Shown here piece by piece: positions 34,689-43,001 of a stretch of 64,000 nucleotides of DNA (position 1 is its first letter; every line of letters starts with the position of its first letter). The notes under the pieces were generated by a model that worked only from the letters and a program-made list of their open reading frames with translations, ran no database searches and was not told where the DNA came from. The stretch is from Mycolicibacterium austroafricanum (lineage in GTDB: Bacteria; Actinomycetota; Actinomycetes; Mycobacteriales; Mycobacteriaceae), in assembly GCF_000612725.1 (NCBI RefSeq), contig NZ_HG964450.1, forward strand, positions 788,432 through 852,431, given 5' to 3'. A program made the translations under genes and the position numbers.

Positions 34689-36434
34689 TTAATGGCGGCT
34701 AGCACCCACCAGCACCACCTGTTGGCTGGTGGCCGGGTTCGCCGCCGTCTCGTAGCCGCGCAGCGGCTCGTACACGAAGAGGTAGCGGCCGCCGAAGTCG
34801 AAGATGGCGGTCAGGATTGCGTCGAGCAGCGGCGGCCACACCGGACGTGCGGGCACACCCAGGGGCAGCACGACCGCGGTGGCGGTGCCGGACGGGGTCA
34901 CCACCGGAATGTGCTGCCCGGGCGCACCGTAGATCCCGTCGCTGGTGGTGCCGGCGAACAGGTCATTGACCCAGCCGTCCGTGATGTCGGCCGCGGCGTC
35001 GATGTTCCTGGGCAGGGAGAACCCACCGACGAGGTACTCGCCGAACTGCACGATCGGGTTGCCGCCCTCCATGTGGTCGATGTGCAGGCCGCCCTTGAGC
35101 CCGACACCGCTGAAGCGATCCGGGCGGGCCAGCTGCAACTTGTCGGCCATATCACCGCCGCGGCTCCAGAAGTACCGTTCCGAGGAGATCAGGTAGATCG
35201 GCCGGTCGTGCGCGCCACGCAGCTTGGCCAGCGCGTCACCGACCAACCGTGACCCGGCAGGCTCCACCCCGTCGAGCATCACCACACCGGCAAGGTCCTC
35301 GATCGCGCCGTTGTCGACCATGAAACCGGCTGCGCTGGTGACCAGCGTGCCGCCCGCGGAGTGGCCGACCAACACGAACTTGTCAGGCAGCGTGATCATG
35401 TGACCGGCTGCGGCACCGGCGCTTTCGGCCAGTGCGGCGCGGTCGCCGACGAACAGGTCGGCAACGGCTCGGTGCATGGTGGACCCGCCCACCCATGCGG
35501 CGTCGGGGGCGAAGAAGTTCGACGTCAGCGACGGCGCCACCACGATGGCGTTGGTCCGTTCGGCCAGCCGCGCCGCGGTGTAGCTGTACATCGGTCCGCT
35601 GGCCAGGAAGCCGTGCTGGAAATACACCAACCGGGTGGACTCGTCGACAGTCTCGGGAAAGTACCAGTCGGCTTGCACGGACCGGCCGCTGCCGATCGGC
35701 AGGTTCAGCGTCGACGTCCGTACCGTCACGCCGCTGTTCGCGGGCAGTACCGGCGGACCGTCGATCAGTTGGATGAAGCCCACCAGCACGTTGAGGACGA
35801 CCGAACCCACGACGTTGAGCAGAGACGGCGCCCGGGAGGGGGTCGTTTCCGCGGTGGCGCCCACCGGAACCGACTCGGTCTCGGCCAGTGATCGCTGCGG
35901 GCTGTCCCTGTCGGTTCGGGACTCTTCGGTGACCGTGACGGTGGCCGGGGTGATCGCGCCATCGGACTCGACGATGACGGCGGGATCGTCGGGTTCGGCG
36001 GGTTCGGCGATGTCCCCGTCGCCCACCACCTCCTCGTCGCCCACCACCTCCTCGTCGCCGACCACCTCCTCGTCGCCGGCCGGGTCCTCACCGACTGCGG
36101 GATCGTCGGCCACGTCGCCGTCAGCGCCGATCATGCTGTCGGCATGGCGCTTTCGGTCGGGGTCCTCGGGGTCCTCGGCTTCGAGATCGACCTCGGGCGG
36201 TGGGTCGTCGGCGTCGATGTCTTCTTCGGGTGCCGACTGCTCGTCCTCATGCTCGGTGTCGGGGACGCTGGTTTCCGCACGGGCGGCATCGGACGTGGTG
36301 TCCGACTCGGTCGCGGACGTGGTTTCCGACTCACCCGGCGCGGCGAACGCGGTCGGCACACCCAGCACCACCATGCCCGACATCGTCGCTGCGACGAAGC
36401 CGGTGCCGATCAGCACCGTCCACCGACTACCCAT
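34689..36434 (-). CDS. exported alpha/beta hydrolase with long acidic linker
   Basis: 581 residues. A signal peptide (about 1-31, ending PTAFAAP) is followed by a Glu/Asp/Pro-rich, probably disordered segment to about 200, including three copies of DEEVVG. The hydrolase domain follows: LVYFQHGFLASG is the oxyanion region and VLVGHSAGGTL is the nucleophile elbow (Ser near 357), with HIDHMEGG as a candidate catalytic His. It is probably an envelope esterase or lipase tethered away from the membrane. Divergent from a TetR gene across a strong palindrome, so likely under its control. Confidence 0.8.
   Translation of the reverse strand: MGSRWTVLIGTGFVAATMSGMVVLGVPTAFAAPGESETTSATESDTTSDAARAETSVPDTEHEDEQSAPEEDIDADDPPPEVDLEAEDPEDPDRKRHADSMIGADGDVADDPAVGEDPAGDEEVVGDEEVVGDEEVVGDGDIAEPAEPDDPAVIVESDGAITPATVTVTEESRTDRDSPQRSLAETESVPVGATAETTPSRAPSLLNVVGSVVLNVLVGFIQLIDGPPVLPANSGVTVRTSTLNLPIGSGRSVQADWYFPETVDESTRLVYFQHGFLASGPMYSYTAARLAERTNAIVVAPSLTSNFFAPDAAWVGGSTMHRAVADLFVGDRAALAESAGAAAGHMITLPDKFVLVGHSAGGTLVTSAAGFMVDNGAIEDLAGVVMLDGVEPAGSRLVGDALAKLRGAHDRPIYLISSERYFWSRGGDMADKLQLARPDRFSGVGLKGGLHIDHMEGGNPIVQFGEYLVGGFSLPRNIDAAADITDGWVNDLFAGTTSDGIYGAPGQHIPVVTPSGTATAVVLPLGVPARPVWPPLLDAILTAIFDFGGRYLFVYEPLRGYETAANPATSQQVVLVGASRH
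36019..36072. repeat. three 18-bp units coding (DEEVVG)3
   Basis: Units 36019-36036, 36037-36054 and 36055-36072 differ by one base. They encode three copies of DEEVVG in the acidic linker on the minus strand. Copy-number changes preserve the frame. Confidence 0.9.
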
Positions 36435-36448
36435 GTATCTCTCCGAAT

Positions 36449-36480
36449 TAAATAGACGTATAGAAGCGAATGTCTATTTA
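36449..36480. promoter_or_regulatory. TetR operator between hydrolase and TetR genes
   Basis: TAAATAGAC (36449-36457) and GTCTATTTA (36472-36480) are perfect inverted arms with a 14-base spacer, in an AT-rich island in otherwise GC-rich DNA. It lies 15 bases before the hydrolase start and 49 before the TetR start, so it can block both promoters. Confidence 0.75.
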
Positions 36481-36528
36481 TATGCTCTGGGCGTCGTTGA
36501 GCACAAGGGTTGGCATACTGGGACACCG

Positions 36529-37221
36529 ATGGCAGAACCTGATTCGCCCGACGCCCCGCCGCGGCGACGCGCGCGCGGACGGCCCGTCGGCGGCGGGAAC
36601 ACCGCAGAACAGGCGAGAACCGTCCTGATGGACGCCGCGGAGCGCTCGATTCTGCAGCGCGGCTTTCAAGCGTCGACGATGGAACTCATCGCCCGGGAAG
36701 CCGGATACTCCCGCGCGGCGATGTACCGGCAATTCCCCAGCAGGCAGCATCTGCTCGAAGCGCTGGTGGCGCGCAAGACCCACAGGCATCAAACCGAGAT
36801 CGTCAGCCGACTGCCCGAAAATGCCGATCTGGCAGAGATTCTCGTCGAGGGACTGGTGATCGTCGCCACCGAGCTGGTCCACGACCCGCTGTTGCAGACG
36901 CTGTCCGAGCAGACCGACGAGGGCACCGTCGCGCACCTCGTCGCCGGCGCCGCGCGACTCCCCGAGCTCGTGGAGCAGCTGTTCGAGGCGATGGACGACG
37001 GTGAGGCCGGGCCGGTGTTCCGGCCGGGTCTGCGTCCCGGCGACGTCGGGCAGTTCCTCGTCACCACCTCGCTGAGCATGCTGCTCGGCGTGATCCCCGG
37101 CATCGACGACCCGGAGACCGCACGCCGCTACGTGCAGACGTTCGTACTCCCTGCGATCCTCGCCGAACCGCCGGCGCCGCGGGAGGTGTTCGGGCGTGAG
37201 ACGCCGGCGCGCTGCACGTAG
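36529..37221 (+). CDS. TetR-family regulator
   Basis: 230 residues from ATG 36529; upstream open frame is antisense to the hydrolase and rejected. A basic N terminus (PPRRRARGRPVGGG) precedes the DNA-binding domain ARTVLMDAAERSILQRGF and TMELIAREAGYSRAAMYRQFPSRQHLL. It probably represses the divergent exported hydrolase and itself. The 3' end runs 94 bases into the convergent epimerase gene. Confidence 0.88.
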   Translation: MAEPDSPDAPPRRRARGRPVGGGNTAEQARTVLMDAAERSILQRGFQASTMELIAREAGYSRAAMYRQFPSRQHLLEALVARKTHRHQTEIVSRLPENADLAEILVEGLVIVATELVHDPLLQTLSEQTDEGTVAHLVAGAARLPELVEQLFEAMDDGEAGPVFRPGLRPGDVGQFLVTTSLSMLLGVIPGIDDPETARRYVQTFVLPAILAEPPAPREVFGRETPARCT

Positions 37222-38216
37222 TTCTCGGCGGCCCGCGCGATGAAGTGCTCGGTGGGTTTCGGATGCCAGCCCAACTCGCGGGTGGCCTTGGCGTGGCTGG
37301 CCGGTGAGGTGTGCGCCAGCAGGAAGGCGCTCTGTCGGCTCATCGGAACCTGAACGGGCAGTATCGATCCCACCGCATCAGCGAGGCGGGCGAAGCCGTA
37401 CAGCACGGCCATCGGGATACCGAACCGGGGCCGACGGGCGCCCACCGCGTCCGCCGCGGTGGTGAGCAGCTCGCGGTGCGTCATGAACCGTTCGGAAGCG
37501 ATGTAGCGCTCACCGACGCGCCCCCGAAGCGAGGCCCGCAGCATCGCGTCGGCCGCGTCGTCGATGCCGACGACTTCGGCGCCGACCCCGCGGACGTAGA
37601 ACGGCAACCTTCCGAGGGCCGCGAGTTGGACGAACATGCCCTGGCGCGGCTGAAAGTCCGGTGGCCCGTAGGGGTTCGAGACGTTGACCACGACGGCGGG
37701 CACCCCGCGTTCGGCGGCGTAGGACAGCACCAGCCGCTCGGCGGCGCGCCTGGATTCGATGTAGCCGCCTGCGCGGTCGGCCCAGTTGAACGGTGTGTCC
37801 TCGTCGACGGTCTCCCCGTTCTCCCCGACCGCGATGGTGCCGATCGTGCTCAGGAACACGAACCTCTTCAGGTTCGCGGCCGCGGCGACGTCGAGCACCT
37901 TGCGAAGGCCTTCGACGTTGGTCTCGAACAGCGGTGCGGGGTCCTTGAGCTCAGCCCTGGTGTCGACGATGCAGTAGTACACGACGTCGCGGTCGGCCAT
38001 CGCGGCGGCGGCCGTCGCGGGATCGAACGGGTCCCCGATGGTCCGTTCGACGTCCACCCCGTCGATTCCTTTGGTGGAACTGGACTTTCGCAGCAGCACA
38101 CGGACGTCGGCGCCACCGGTGGCGAGATGGCGGGCCACACAGGCCCCCACGTTGCCGCTGGCCCCCATCACCAGGGCCCGCTGGCCTGCCACGTTCACGT
38201 CGTCGTCGCTCGTCAC
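37128..38216 (-). CDS. NAD-dependent epimerase/dehydratase or 3-beta-HSD-like
   Basis: 362 residues from GTG 38216. Extended SDR: cofactor loop VMGASGNVGACVARHLA (near 16-32), FVFLSTIGT with the catalytic Ser region, and YIESRRAAERLV in place of the YxxxK motif. That means Tyr and Lys spacing is altered: Y-I-E-S-R, with Arg where Lys is normal. Members oxidise or reduce sterols or sugar nucleotides; the resemblance is to the 3-beta-hydroxysteroid dehydrogenase group. The missing canonical Lys makes activity uncertain. Its C-terminal tail overlaps the TetR gene on the other strand. Confidence 0.75.
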   Translation of the reverse strand: MTSDDDVNVAGQRALVMGASGNVGACVARHLATGGADVRVLLRKSSSTKGIDGVDVERTIGDPFDPATAAAAMADRDVVYYCIVDTRAELKDPAPLFETNVEGLRKVLDVAAAANLKRFVFLSTIGTIAVGENGETVDEDTPFNWADRAGGYIESRRAAERLVLSYAAERGVPAVVVNVSNPYGPPDFQPRQGMFVQLAALGRLPFYVRGVGAEVVGIDDAADAMLRASLRGRVGERYIASERFMTHRELLTTAADAVGARRPRFGIPMAVLYGFARLADAVGSILPVQVPMSRQSAFLLAHTSPASHAKATRELGWHPKPTEHFIARAAENYVQRAGVSRPNTSRGAGGSARIAGSTNVCT

Positions 38217-38263
38217 AGCGACACGATAACCGACGAAGATACCGTAAGCGCGACGGTTGGCGG

Positions 38264-39073
38264 TTACTCGACGTGCTGGCGCAGCTCGGAAGCGGCGTCC
38301 GACTCGGTGTCGTACACCCGCACGATCGCCTCGTCACCCTTCTTGAGGTAGGTGGACTCACCCAGCGGCGTGTAACGGGTCGCCCCGATACCGATCAACA
38401 CGTGTTCGGGATGACCGCTGGCGACCATCAGCGCGCCGACATCCTCGAGCGGGGTGTCCGGCGAGCCCTTCTGGTTCGCCAGCCGCTCCACGATCCAGTC
38501 GAGCAGCACTTCGCCGTAATAGGAGTAACCGATGAGCGGGCTGTCGACGCCGTAGTCGTGCTCCTCACCGTCGCTGTTGAGATGGCAGACCAGCCGCAGG
38601 GTCGCCGTGGGACCGTCCGGGGTCAGGTCGCTGATGTCGAAGAACTCGGCGGCGACCCCCTTGGACGCGGGCCCCCAGTTCTTCTTGTGGCTGATCTTCT
38701 TGGCGCCGGGCCTGCGGATCGAGCAGTCGTTGAACGCCCCCAGCGCGAACGGTTGCAGCGTGACGATGGTGTCGCCCTCCCACACCACCCGGCACGCCAG
38801 TCCCACTTCGGGCTCGATCTGCAGGTTGAGCGGGCCGGAGAACTCTGGGCTTTCGGCCGGCAGCACGATCGCGTCGCGGGACAGCGGGAACTCGCCGAGG
38901 AAGGTGTCCGACCCGGGCGCGTACCAGGGGAAGATGCCCTTCGGCGCGGCACCCTCAGTCGTCACGTTGACGAAATCGGCGGCCTCGCCGGCCTGTTCCA
39001 GATGCCCGGCGAAGTTGCCGGCGACTCCGAAACCGAACCAGGTGCGCATCTCGTCCAGGGAGATTTCGATCAC
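38264..39073 (-). CDS. conserved hypothetical, DUF5718-like
   Basis: 269 residues. The N terminus MRTWFGFGVAGNFAGHLEQAG and the block NDCSIRRPGAKKISHKKNWG resemble what I recall as the DUF5718 family, whose fold is thought to relate to fumarylacetoacetate hydrolase. No proven function. It lies 47 bases upstream of the epimerase gene on the same strand and could share its transcript. Confidence 0.65.
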   Translation of the reverse strand: MIEISLDEMRTWFGFGVAGNFAGHLEQAGEAADFVNVTTEGAAPKGIFPWYAPGSDTFLGEFPLSRDAIVLPAESPEFSGPLNLQIEPEVGLACRVVWEGDTIVTLQPFALGAFNDCSIRRPGAKKISHKKNWGPASKGVAAEFFDISDLTPDGPTATLRLVCHLNSDGEEHDYGVDSPLIGYSYYGEVLLDWIVERLANQKGSPDTPLEDVGALMVASGHPEHVLIGIGATRYTPLGESTYLKKGDEAIVRVYDTESDAASELRQHVE

Positions 39074-39100
39074 GCCCAGCAGCGTACGCGCAGGCCCTAG

Positions 39101-40054
39101 TCAGCTCGCGAGCGTGGTTTCCGGGTGGACGCCGTACCTGCCCCGGTAATACACCGCAAACGCTTCGACCACACCGAACCCCCAGCGCGCCGCGATGTCG
39201 GCCACGGTGGCGGTCGCGGGGTTGTTGGCGATCAGATCGCGGTGGGCGTGGTGCAACCGCACCTTGCGCAAGTGTTCCTTCGGGGTGCAGTTCAAGTGGC
39301 ACCGAAACATCGCGTCGACCGACTGCGGAGTCACGCGGGCGGCCGCGGCGATGTCGCCCAGTGAGATGTCTTTGTCGGCGTTGTCGTCGATGAACGCCAG
39401 CGCGCGTTCCAGCAGCCGCCGACTGCTGTCCTGGACGCGGGGCGGGGCGGCGGCGGTGTTGGGGAACGCGGCGAGCACACATCCCGCGAGGTAGCGGAGC
39501 AGTGGACCGGTGACCAGGGGTTGCGAAACCGCGTGGGCATTGGACGCGACGTCGCGCCGCAGGTGTGACATCACGTCGGCGAGGTGGCGGTTCGCCTCTT
39601 CCGAGACCGGCGACAGCGACGTCAGGTCGACCGGCTCGCCGTCTGCGTCCAACCCTCCGGATGCCACCTCTGCCAACAGGTTCCGGTCCAGCAGGATCGT
39701 GTCGTAGCGGGCGCGGTCGATATCGCCGTGGATCCGTTCACCGCAGCGCCCCCCGAACGCCAGCACCGTGCCGGCGCCATGGCGTTCCGGCGGCCGACCG
39801 GGCAGGTGGCCGCCCAGCACTCCGCCGCGCACCCGGCAAAGATGTACAACGTCGGACGGATCCATGTCGGCGATCACGTGGAAGTCGAACTCGGCGTCGT
39901 CGACAGTCAGCGGTCCGACCCTGGTCCGGAAGATTCGGGTCCGTCCGCTCGGGACGTCGCGGTCGGACACCAGTCGCATCGCCGTATAGGCCGCGCTCAA
40001 GGCGGCCTCTGCCTCGCCGATGTTATCGGCGTCGACGATCACCGCCTCGCTCAC
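39101..40054 (-). CDS. AraC-family regulator
   Basis: 317 residues from GTG 40054. The N-terminal about 200 residues are an AraC-binding-like sensor. The C-terminal double helix-turn-helix spans about 215-317, with ISLGDIAAAARVTPQSVDAMF as the first and VADIAARWGFGVVEAFAVYY as the second motif, and RKVRLHHAHRDL between them. Ligand unknown. Possibly controls the DUF5718-like and epimerase genes just downstream. Confidence 0.87.
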   Translation of the reverse strand: MSEAVIVDADNIGEAEAALSAAYTAMRLVSDRDVPSGRTRIFRTRVGPLTVDDAEFDFHVIADMDPSDVVHLCRVRGGVLGGHLPGRPPERHGAGTVLAFGGRCGERIHGDIDRARYDTILLDRNLLAEVASGGLDADGEPVDLTSLSPVSEEANRHLADVMSHLRRDVASNAHAVSQPLVTGPLLRYLAGCVLAAFPNTAAAPPRVQDSSRRLLERALAFIDDNADKDISLGDIAAAARVTPQSVDAMFRCHLNCTPKEHLRKVRLHHAHRDLIANNPATATVADIAARWGFGVVEAFAVYYRGRYGVHPETTLAS

Positions 40055-40156
40055 GAGCCCCCCAACTGCGAATATGCCGTCCGACAGTCAGCAGCCATCT
40101 TCGCACCGACAAACCCACTTCAGGGACTTTCAGCAAAGAACGCCGGCTCACCGCAT

Positions 40157-40182
40157 GTCTGGCCGGTGTGCTGCGTGGGTAC
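40157..40182 (+). promoter_or_regulatory. SigF-like promoter for small gene
   Basis: GTCT (40157-40160), 16 bases, GGGTAC (40177-40182) fits the mycobacterial SigF pattern GTTT-N15-17-GGGTAT with two changes. It ends 27 bases before the ATG of the 47-residue gene. Confidence 0.45.
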
Positions 40183-40209
40183 TGAAGAACCCAGACGGAG
40201 GGAGTTGAC

Positions 40210-40353
40210 ATGGCCGGTGACCGCACATCCGAAGAGAAGACCGAGGAGCCAGCCGGGGGCAGGCCCGGTCCCGAAGACCACGGCCGTGAGGGCGGCATGG
40301 CAACTCGGGAGATCGCGCCCGAGCTGACCGAACCCGACGGGGACCGCGACTGA
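40210..40353 (+). CDS. small acidic hydrophilic protein
   Basis: 47 residues, beginning MAGDRTSEEKTEEPAGGRPG and ending LTEPDGDRD. GGAGGGAG lies six bases before the ATG, an unusually strong ribosome site for so short a frame, and third-position GC is high. It is rich in Glu, Asp, Gly and Pro and is probably disordered. Location next to holin-like genes and a SigF-like promoter suggests a stress-induced small protein. Function unknown. Confidence 0.65.
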   Translation: MAGDRTSEEKTEEPAGGRPGPEDHGREGGMATREIAPELTEPDGDRD

Positions 40354-40354
40354 T

Positions 40355-40618
40355 TCAGCGGCGGCGCCGCAGCCAGACGACCAGACCGATCCCGGCCCCC
40401 GCCGCGAGCAGCGCGCCGACCGGGACGGCGGGACGACTCTTTGCGTTCTGCTTCGCGTCGGCGACCGCCTGTCGGGCGCGTGCTTTGACGTCCAGCTTGT
40501 CCGAGAGCGCGCCGACCGTTGCGCCCAGTTCCCCGCGGGTCTGTTCGATGTCAGCCTGAAGCTCGGCGATGCCGGCGTCGGGCCCGGGCTCGGGCCGCGG
40601 GTCAGGTCCTGCTGCCAT
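40355..40618 (-). CDS. DUF3618-like small membrane protein
   Basis: 87 residues. The soluble N-terminal part has IAELQADIEQTRGELGATVGALSDKLDVKARARQ, a heptad-like helix typical of DUF3618 (quoted in pieces: IEQTRGELGATV and LSDKLDVKAR are the key blocks). A single membrane helix near 66-82 ends in WLRRRR. It overlaps the holin-like gene by 17 bases, so the two are translated together. Envelope stress role is plausible, not shown. Confidence 0.75.
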   Translation of the reverse strand: MAAGPDPRPEPGPDAGIAELQADIEQTRGELGATVGALSDKLDVKARARQAVADAKQNAKSRPAVPVGALLAAGAGIGLVVWLRRRR

Positions 40619-41006
40619 GGCGTGCCACCTTGATCTCGTCGATGTCGGACTTGACGCTGTCCACGGACTGCGCGGCCGGCGGTGGAACCTGTTCGGCCTG
40701 CTTCTTCCCGACCAGCGCGGCGATGCCGGCAGCGGCGAACACCACGACTGCGACGATCACCGCCGACAACCACACCGGCAGCGCCAGCGCCAGAGCCGCC
40801 ACCGCGCCGGCGATCAGCGTCGCCAGGCCAAGTACGGACAGCAGCGCGGCAGCGCCGACCATTCCCGCACCCAGCCCGGCATGCTTGGCCGACTCCTGCA
40901 TCTCCTTCTGCGCCAACCGCATCTCGTCGCGGACAAGCCGGGACGTCTGCTCGGAGAGTTGACTCACCAACTCCCCCATCGATGGCTCCGTCTTCGAATG
41001 CGTCAC
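40602..41006 (-). CDS. holin-superfamily-like (phage_holin_3_6) membrane protein
   Basis: 134 residues from GTG 41006, with a full AGGAGGTGAG upstream. LVRDEMRLAQKEM forms an N-terminal amphipathic helix, and two long hydrophobic hairpins follow at about 48-72 and 78-100. The pattern is the actinobacterial holin-X/PF07332 type, usually chromosomal and not phage. It is preceded by a SigF-like promoter, which fits stress induction. Confidence 0.75.
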   Translation of the reverse strand: MTHSKTEPSMGELVSQLSEQTSRLVRDEMRLAQKEMQESAKHAGLGAGMVGAAALLSVLGLATLIAGAVAALALALPVWLSAVIVAVVVFAAAGIAALVGKKQAEQVPPPAAQSVDSVKSDIDEIKVARHGSRT

Positions 41007-41047
41007 CGCATCTCACCTCCTGAGCGTCAGGGACCTCGTTCCGTCGA

Positions 41048-41072
41048 ATGCCCACTGCGGAGGTGCGCAAAC
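41048..41072 (-). promoter_or_regulatory. SigF-like promoter for holin/DUF3618 operon
   Basis: Read on the minus strand, GTTT (41072-41069), 15 bases, GGGCAT (41053-41048). This matches the SigF consensus at nine of ten conserved bases. It ends 41 bases before the GTG start. Confidence 0.6.
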
Positions 41073-41076
41073 CGCG

Positions 41077-41349
41077 TCAGCGCGGGTAGCCGTCCTCGCA
41101 GGTCACCTCTACGGTCACGACGTTCGCCTCTTCTTCCTCCACAACGTTGGCCACGTCGCAGCTCTGCAGGGGTGAGTCTTCGGCACCCACCACGTGCACG
41201 CTCTTTCCTTCGCTCTGGAGCTGCGCGATCGCATCGACGGCGCTCTTCGGTTCTTCGGACTCGTCTGGTTGCGCGATCGCGCTCCCCGCAAGGCCCAAGG
41301 CGGCCGAGACAGTCAACGCGGCGGCAGCTGGATAGATGAGACAGTTCAT
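41077..41349 (-). CDS. small secreted acidic protein
   Basis: 90 residues. Signal peptide about 1-26 (IYPAAAALTVSAALGLAGSAIA, cut here into AAAALTVSAALGLAG then SAIAQP). The mature part is acidic with two cysteines (LQSCDVANV and VTCEDGYPR) that could form one disulphide, and a run of four Glu. It is typical of small exported mycobacterial proteins of unknown function. Confidence 0.7.
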   Translation of the reverse strand: MNCLIYPAAAALTVSAALGLAGSAIAQPDESEEPKSAVDAIAQLQSEGKSVHVVGAEDSPLQSCDVANVVEEEEANVVTVEVTCEDGYPR

Positions 41350-41457
41350 ATCAACCGGGTTCCCTGGGCACGACGCCGCTAACCCTTTGCGCCGTGCGCA
41401 TCTCTCGTCGAAAAGTGCTCAGATGCAATCGAATTGACCCGAGCGACAAACGCGCGG

Positions 41458-41898
41458 TCACCGCCGCAACACAGCCTCGGGTGGCGTCAGTGCGACCACC
41501 CGGTAGCTGACGCCGGCGGGCCACCCGAGATGGCCCTGCAGGTACAGCTGGATCCACGTCGGCTCACCGGAGGGGTCGGCGGCGAAGGTGGCGGCGGCGC
41601 GGGTGACCGCACCGACCTCTCCGGACCCACACAGCGCGACCGACACGCTGAGCCCGGCGCCGGCGAGCGCGGCACCCGAATACGGCAGGCTGTCGGGCAG
41701 GTAGAACGACGCCTCGACATTCGGCGTCCTGATTCCCTTCGGCGCATTCGCGGCCCGGCGCAGCAGCATGCCTGCCACCTCCGGCTTGCCGTCGAACCAC
41801 ACGACTCCCGCGTAGTCGGTGCGGCGCGCCTCGCCACCCCCGGGAAGACGCACCAGGGTGTCGACACGAGGCTGCGGTTCGACCTCGATCAGCGTCAT
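41458..41898 (-). CDS. hypothetical protein
   Basis: 146 residues with an ATG at 41898 directly after an ATG-containing leader. No signal peptide or membrane span. It contains LRRAANAPKGIRTPNVEASFYLPDSLPY and TWIQLYLQGHLGWPAG as distinctive stretches (given here only as PKGIRTPNVEASFYLP and TWIQLYLQGHLG). I do not recognise a family. Codon use is like its neighbours. Confidence 0.5.
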   Translation of the reverse strand: MTLIEVEPQPRVDTLVRLPGGGEARRTDYAGVVWFDGKPEVAGMLLRRAANAPKGIRTPNVEASFYLPDSLPYSGAALAGAGLSVSVALCGSGEVGAVTRAAATFAADPSGEPTWIQLYLQGHLGWPAGVSYRVVALTPPEAVLRR

Positions 41899-41987
41899 GG
41901 TTGCACTCTAGATTGCCGAACTGGCGTCCAACTGCACGTATTCGCCAGTCCGTCCATGGCGGAGTGGGACCTTCCTTGCGGAGCGCT

Positions 41988-42965
41988 TCACCGGTTTGGA
42001 TGAAAGGTGTCGATCTTCGGTGCGTCTACGAGTGTCGTTTCGGTGGGCGGGGTTGCGCCGTTGCGGGTGCGGATCCAGCTTGCGGTAATGGCGATGGCGA
42101 GCAGGGCTACGACGACGGCCAAGGAAATGCCAGTCGGGATTTTGTAGATCTCCAGCAGCAGCATCTTGACGCCGACCCAGACCAGCACCAGAGCGAGACC
42201 CAGTTTGAGATAGATGAAGCGGTGCATCAGGTCGGCCAGAAGGAAGTACATGGCGCGCAGGCCGAGGATGGCAAAGGCGTTGGAAGTGAACACCAGAAAC
42301 GGCTGCTGGGTGACGGCGAAGATTGCGGGGATAGAGTCCACGGCGAAGACGATGTCGGTGACCTCGACCAGAACGAGTACCGCCAGCAATGGAGTGGCCA
42401 CCCAGCGGCCGGCTTGCCGAATGAGGAATTTCTGGCCGTGGTAGGTGTCGGTGACCGAGATGAGGCGACGAAACAGCCGCAGCACCATGCTGCGCTCGGG
42501 ATTGATAGTTTCGTTGCGGTGCAGCGCCATTCGGATTCCGGTGGCTACCAGGAATGCGCCGAAGATGTACAGGATCCAGGCGAAGCTGGCGATGAGGACT
42601 GAGCCGGCGGCGATGAACACCGCTCGGAATACCAGCGCGCCGAGTACTCCGTAGAACAACACCCGGTGCTGGTATTCCCGTGGCACCGCGAAGTAGCTGA
42701 AGATGATCGCGAAGACGAACACGTTATCGACCGCGAGCGATTTCTCGATGACGTAGCCGGCGTAGTACTGGGCGGCGAACTCCGCCCCCCACATCCACCA
42801 CACGATGGCCCCGAAGGCCAGCCCGAGGGTGACCCATACCGCTGACCAGGCGGCAGCCTCACGCACAGTCACGACGTGCGCGTCACGGTGGGCGAACAGG
42901 TCGATGGCGAGCATCGCCAAGATGACGCCAAGGACCGCAGCCCACGCCCACAACGGAACAACCAT
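41988..42965 (-). CDS. terC: TerC-family membrane protein, probable Mn exporter
   Basis: 325 residues from ATG 42965 with GGAGG eight bases upstream; the frame is open to 43115 but the riboswitch occupies that part. Eight or nine hydrophobic helices. The conserved metal-site acids are in EKSLAVDNVFVFAI (Asp80) and EVTDIVFAVDSIPAI (near 197-211). TerC proteins under yybP-ykoY control export Mn2+ or load it onto exported proteins. Here the leader carries such a riboswitch and an SD-masking hairpin, which strongly supports a manganese role. Confidence 0.9.
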   Translation of the reverse strand: MVVPLWAWAAVLGVILAMLAIDLFAHRDAHVVTVREAAAWSAVWVTLGLAFGAIVWWMWGAEFAAQYYAGYVIEKSLAVDNVFVFAIIFSYFAVPREYQHRVLFYGVLGALVFRAVFIAAGSVLIASFAWILYIFGAFLVATGIRMALHRNETINPERSMVLRLFRRLISVTDTYHGQKFLIRQAGRWVATPLLAVLVLVEVTDIVFAVDSIPAIFAVTQQPFLVFTSNAFAILGLRAMYFLLADLMHRFIYLKLGLALVLVWVGVKMLLLEIYKIPTGISLAVVVALLAIAITASWIRTRNGATPPTETTLVDAPKIDTFHPNR

Positions 42966-42973
42966 GTGCTTTT

Positions 42974-43001
42974 CCTCCGGTTCGAACGGGTGAACCGGAG
43001 G
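42974..43001 (-). promoter_or_regulatory. SD-sequestering stem of terC leader
   Basis: On the minus strand CCTCCGGTTC (43001-42992), an eight-base loop, then GAACCGGAGG (42983-42974), a perfect 10-bp stem. Its 3' arm is the terC ribosome site. Its 5' arm begins with the CCTCC that also closes aptamer helix P1. P1 and this stem cannot form together, the logic of a translational on-switch. Confidence 0.8.
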
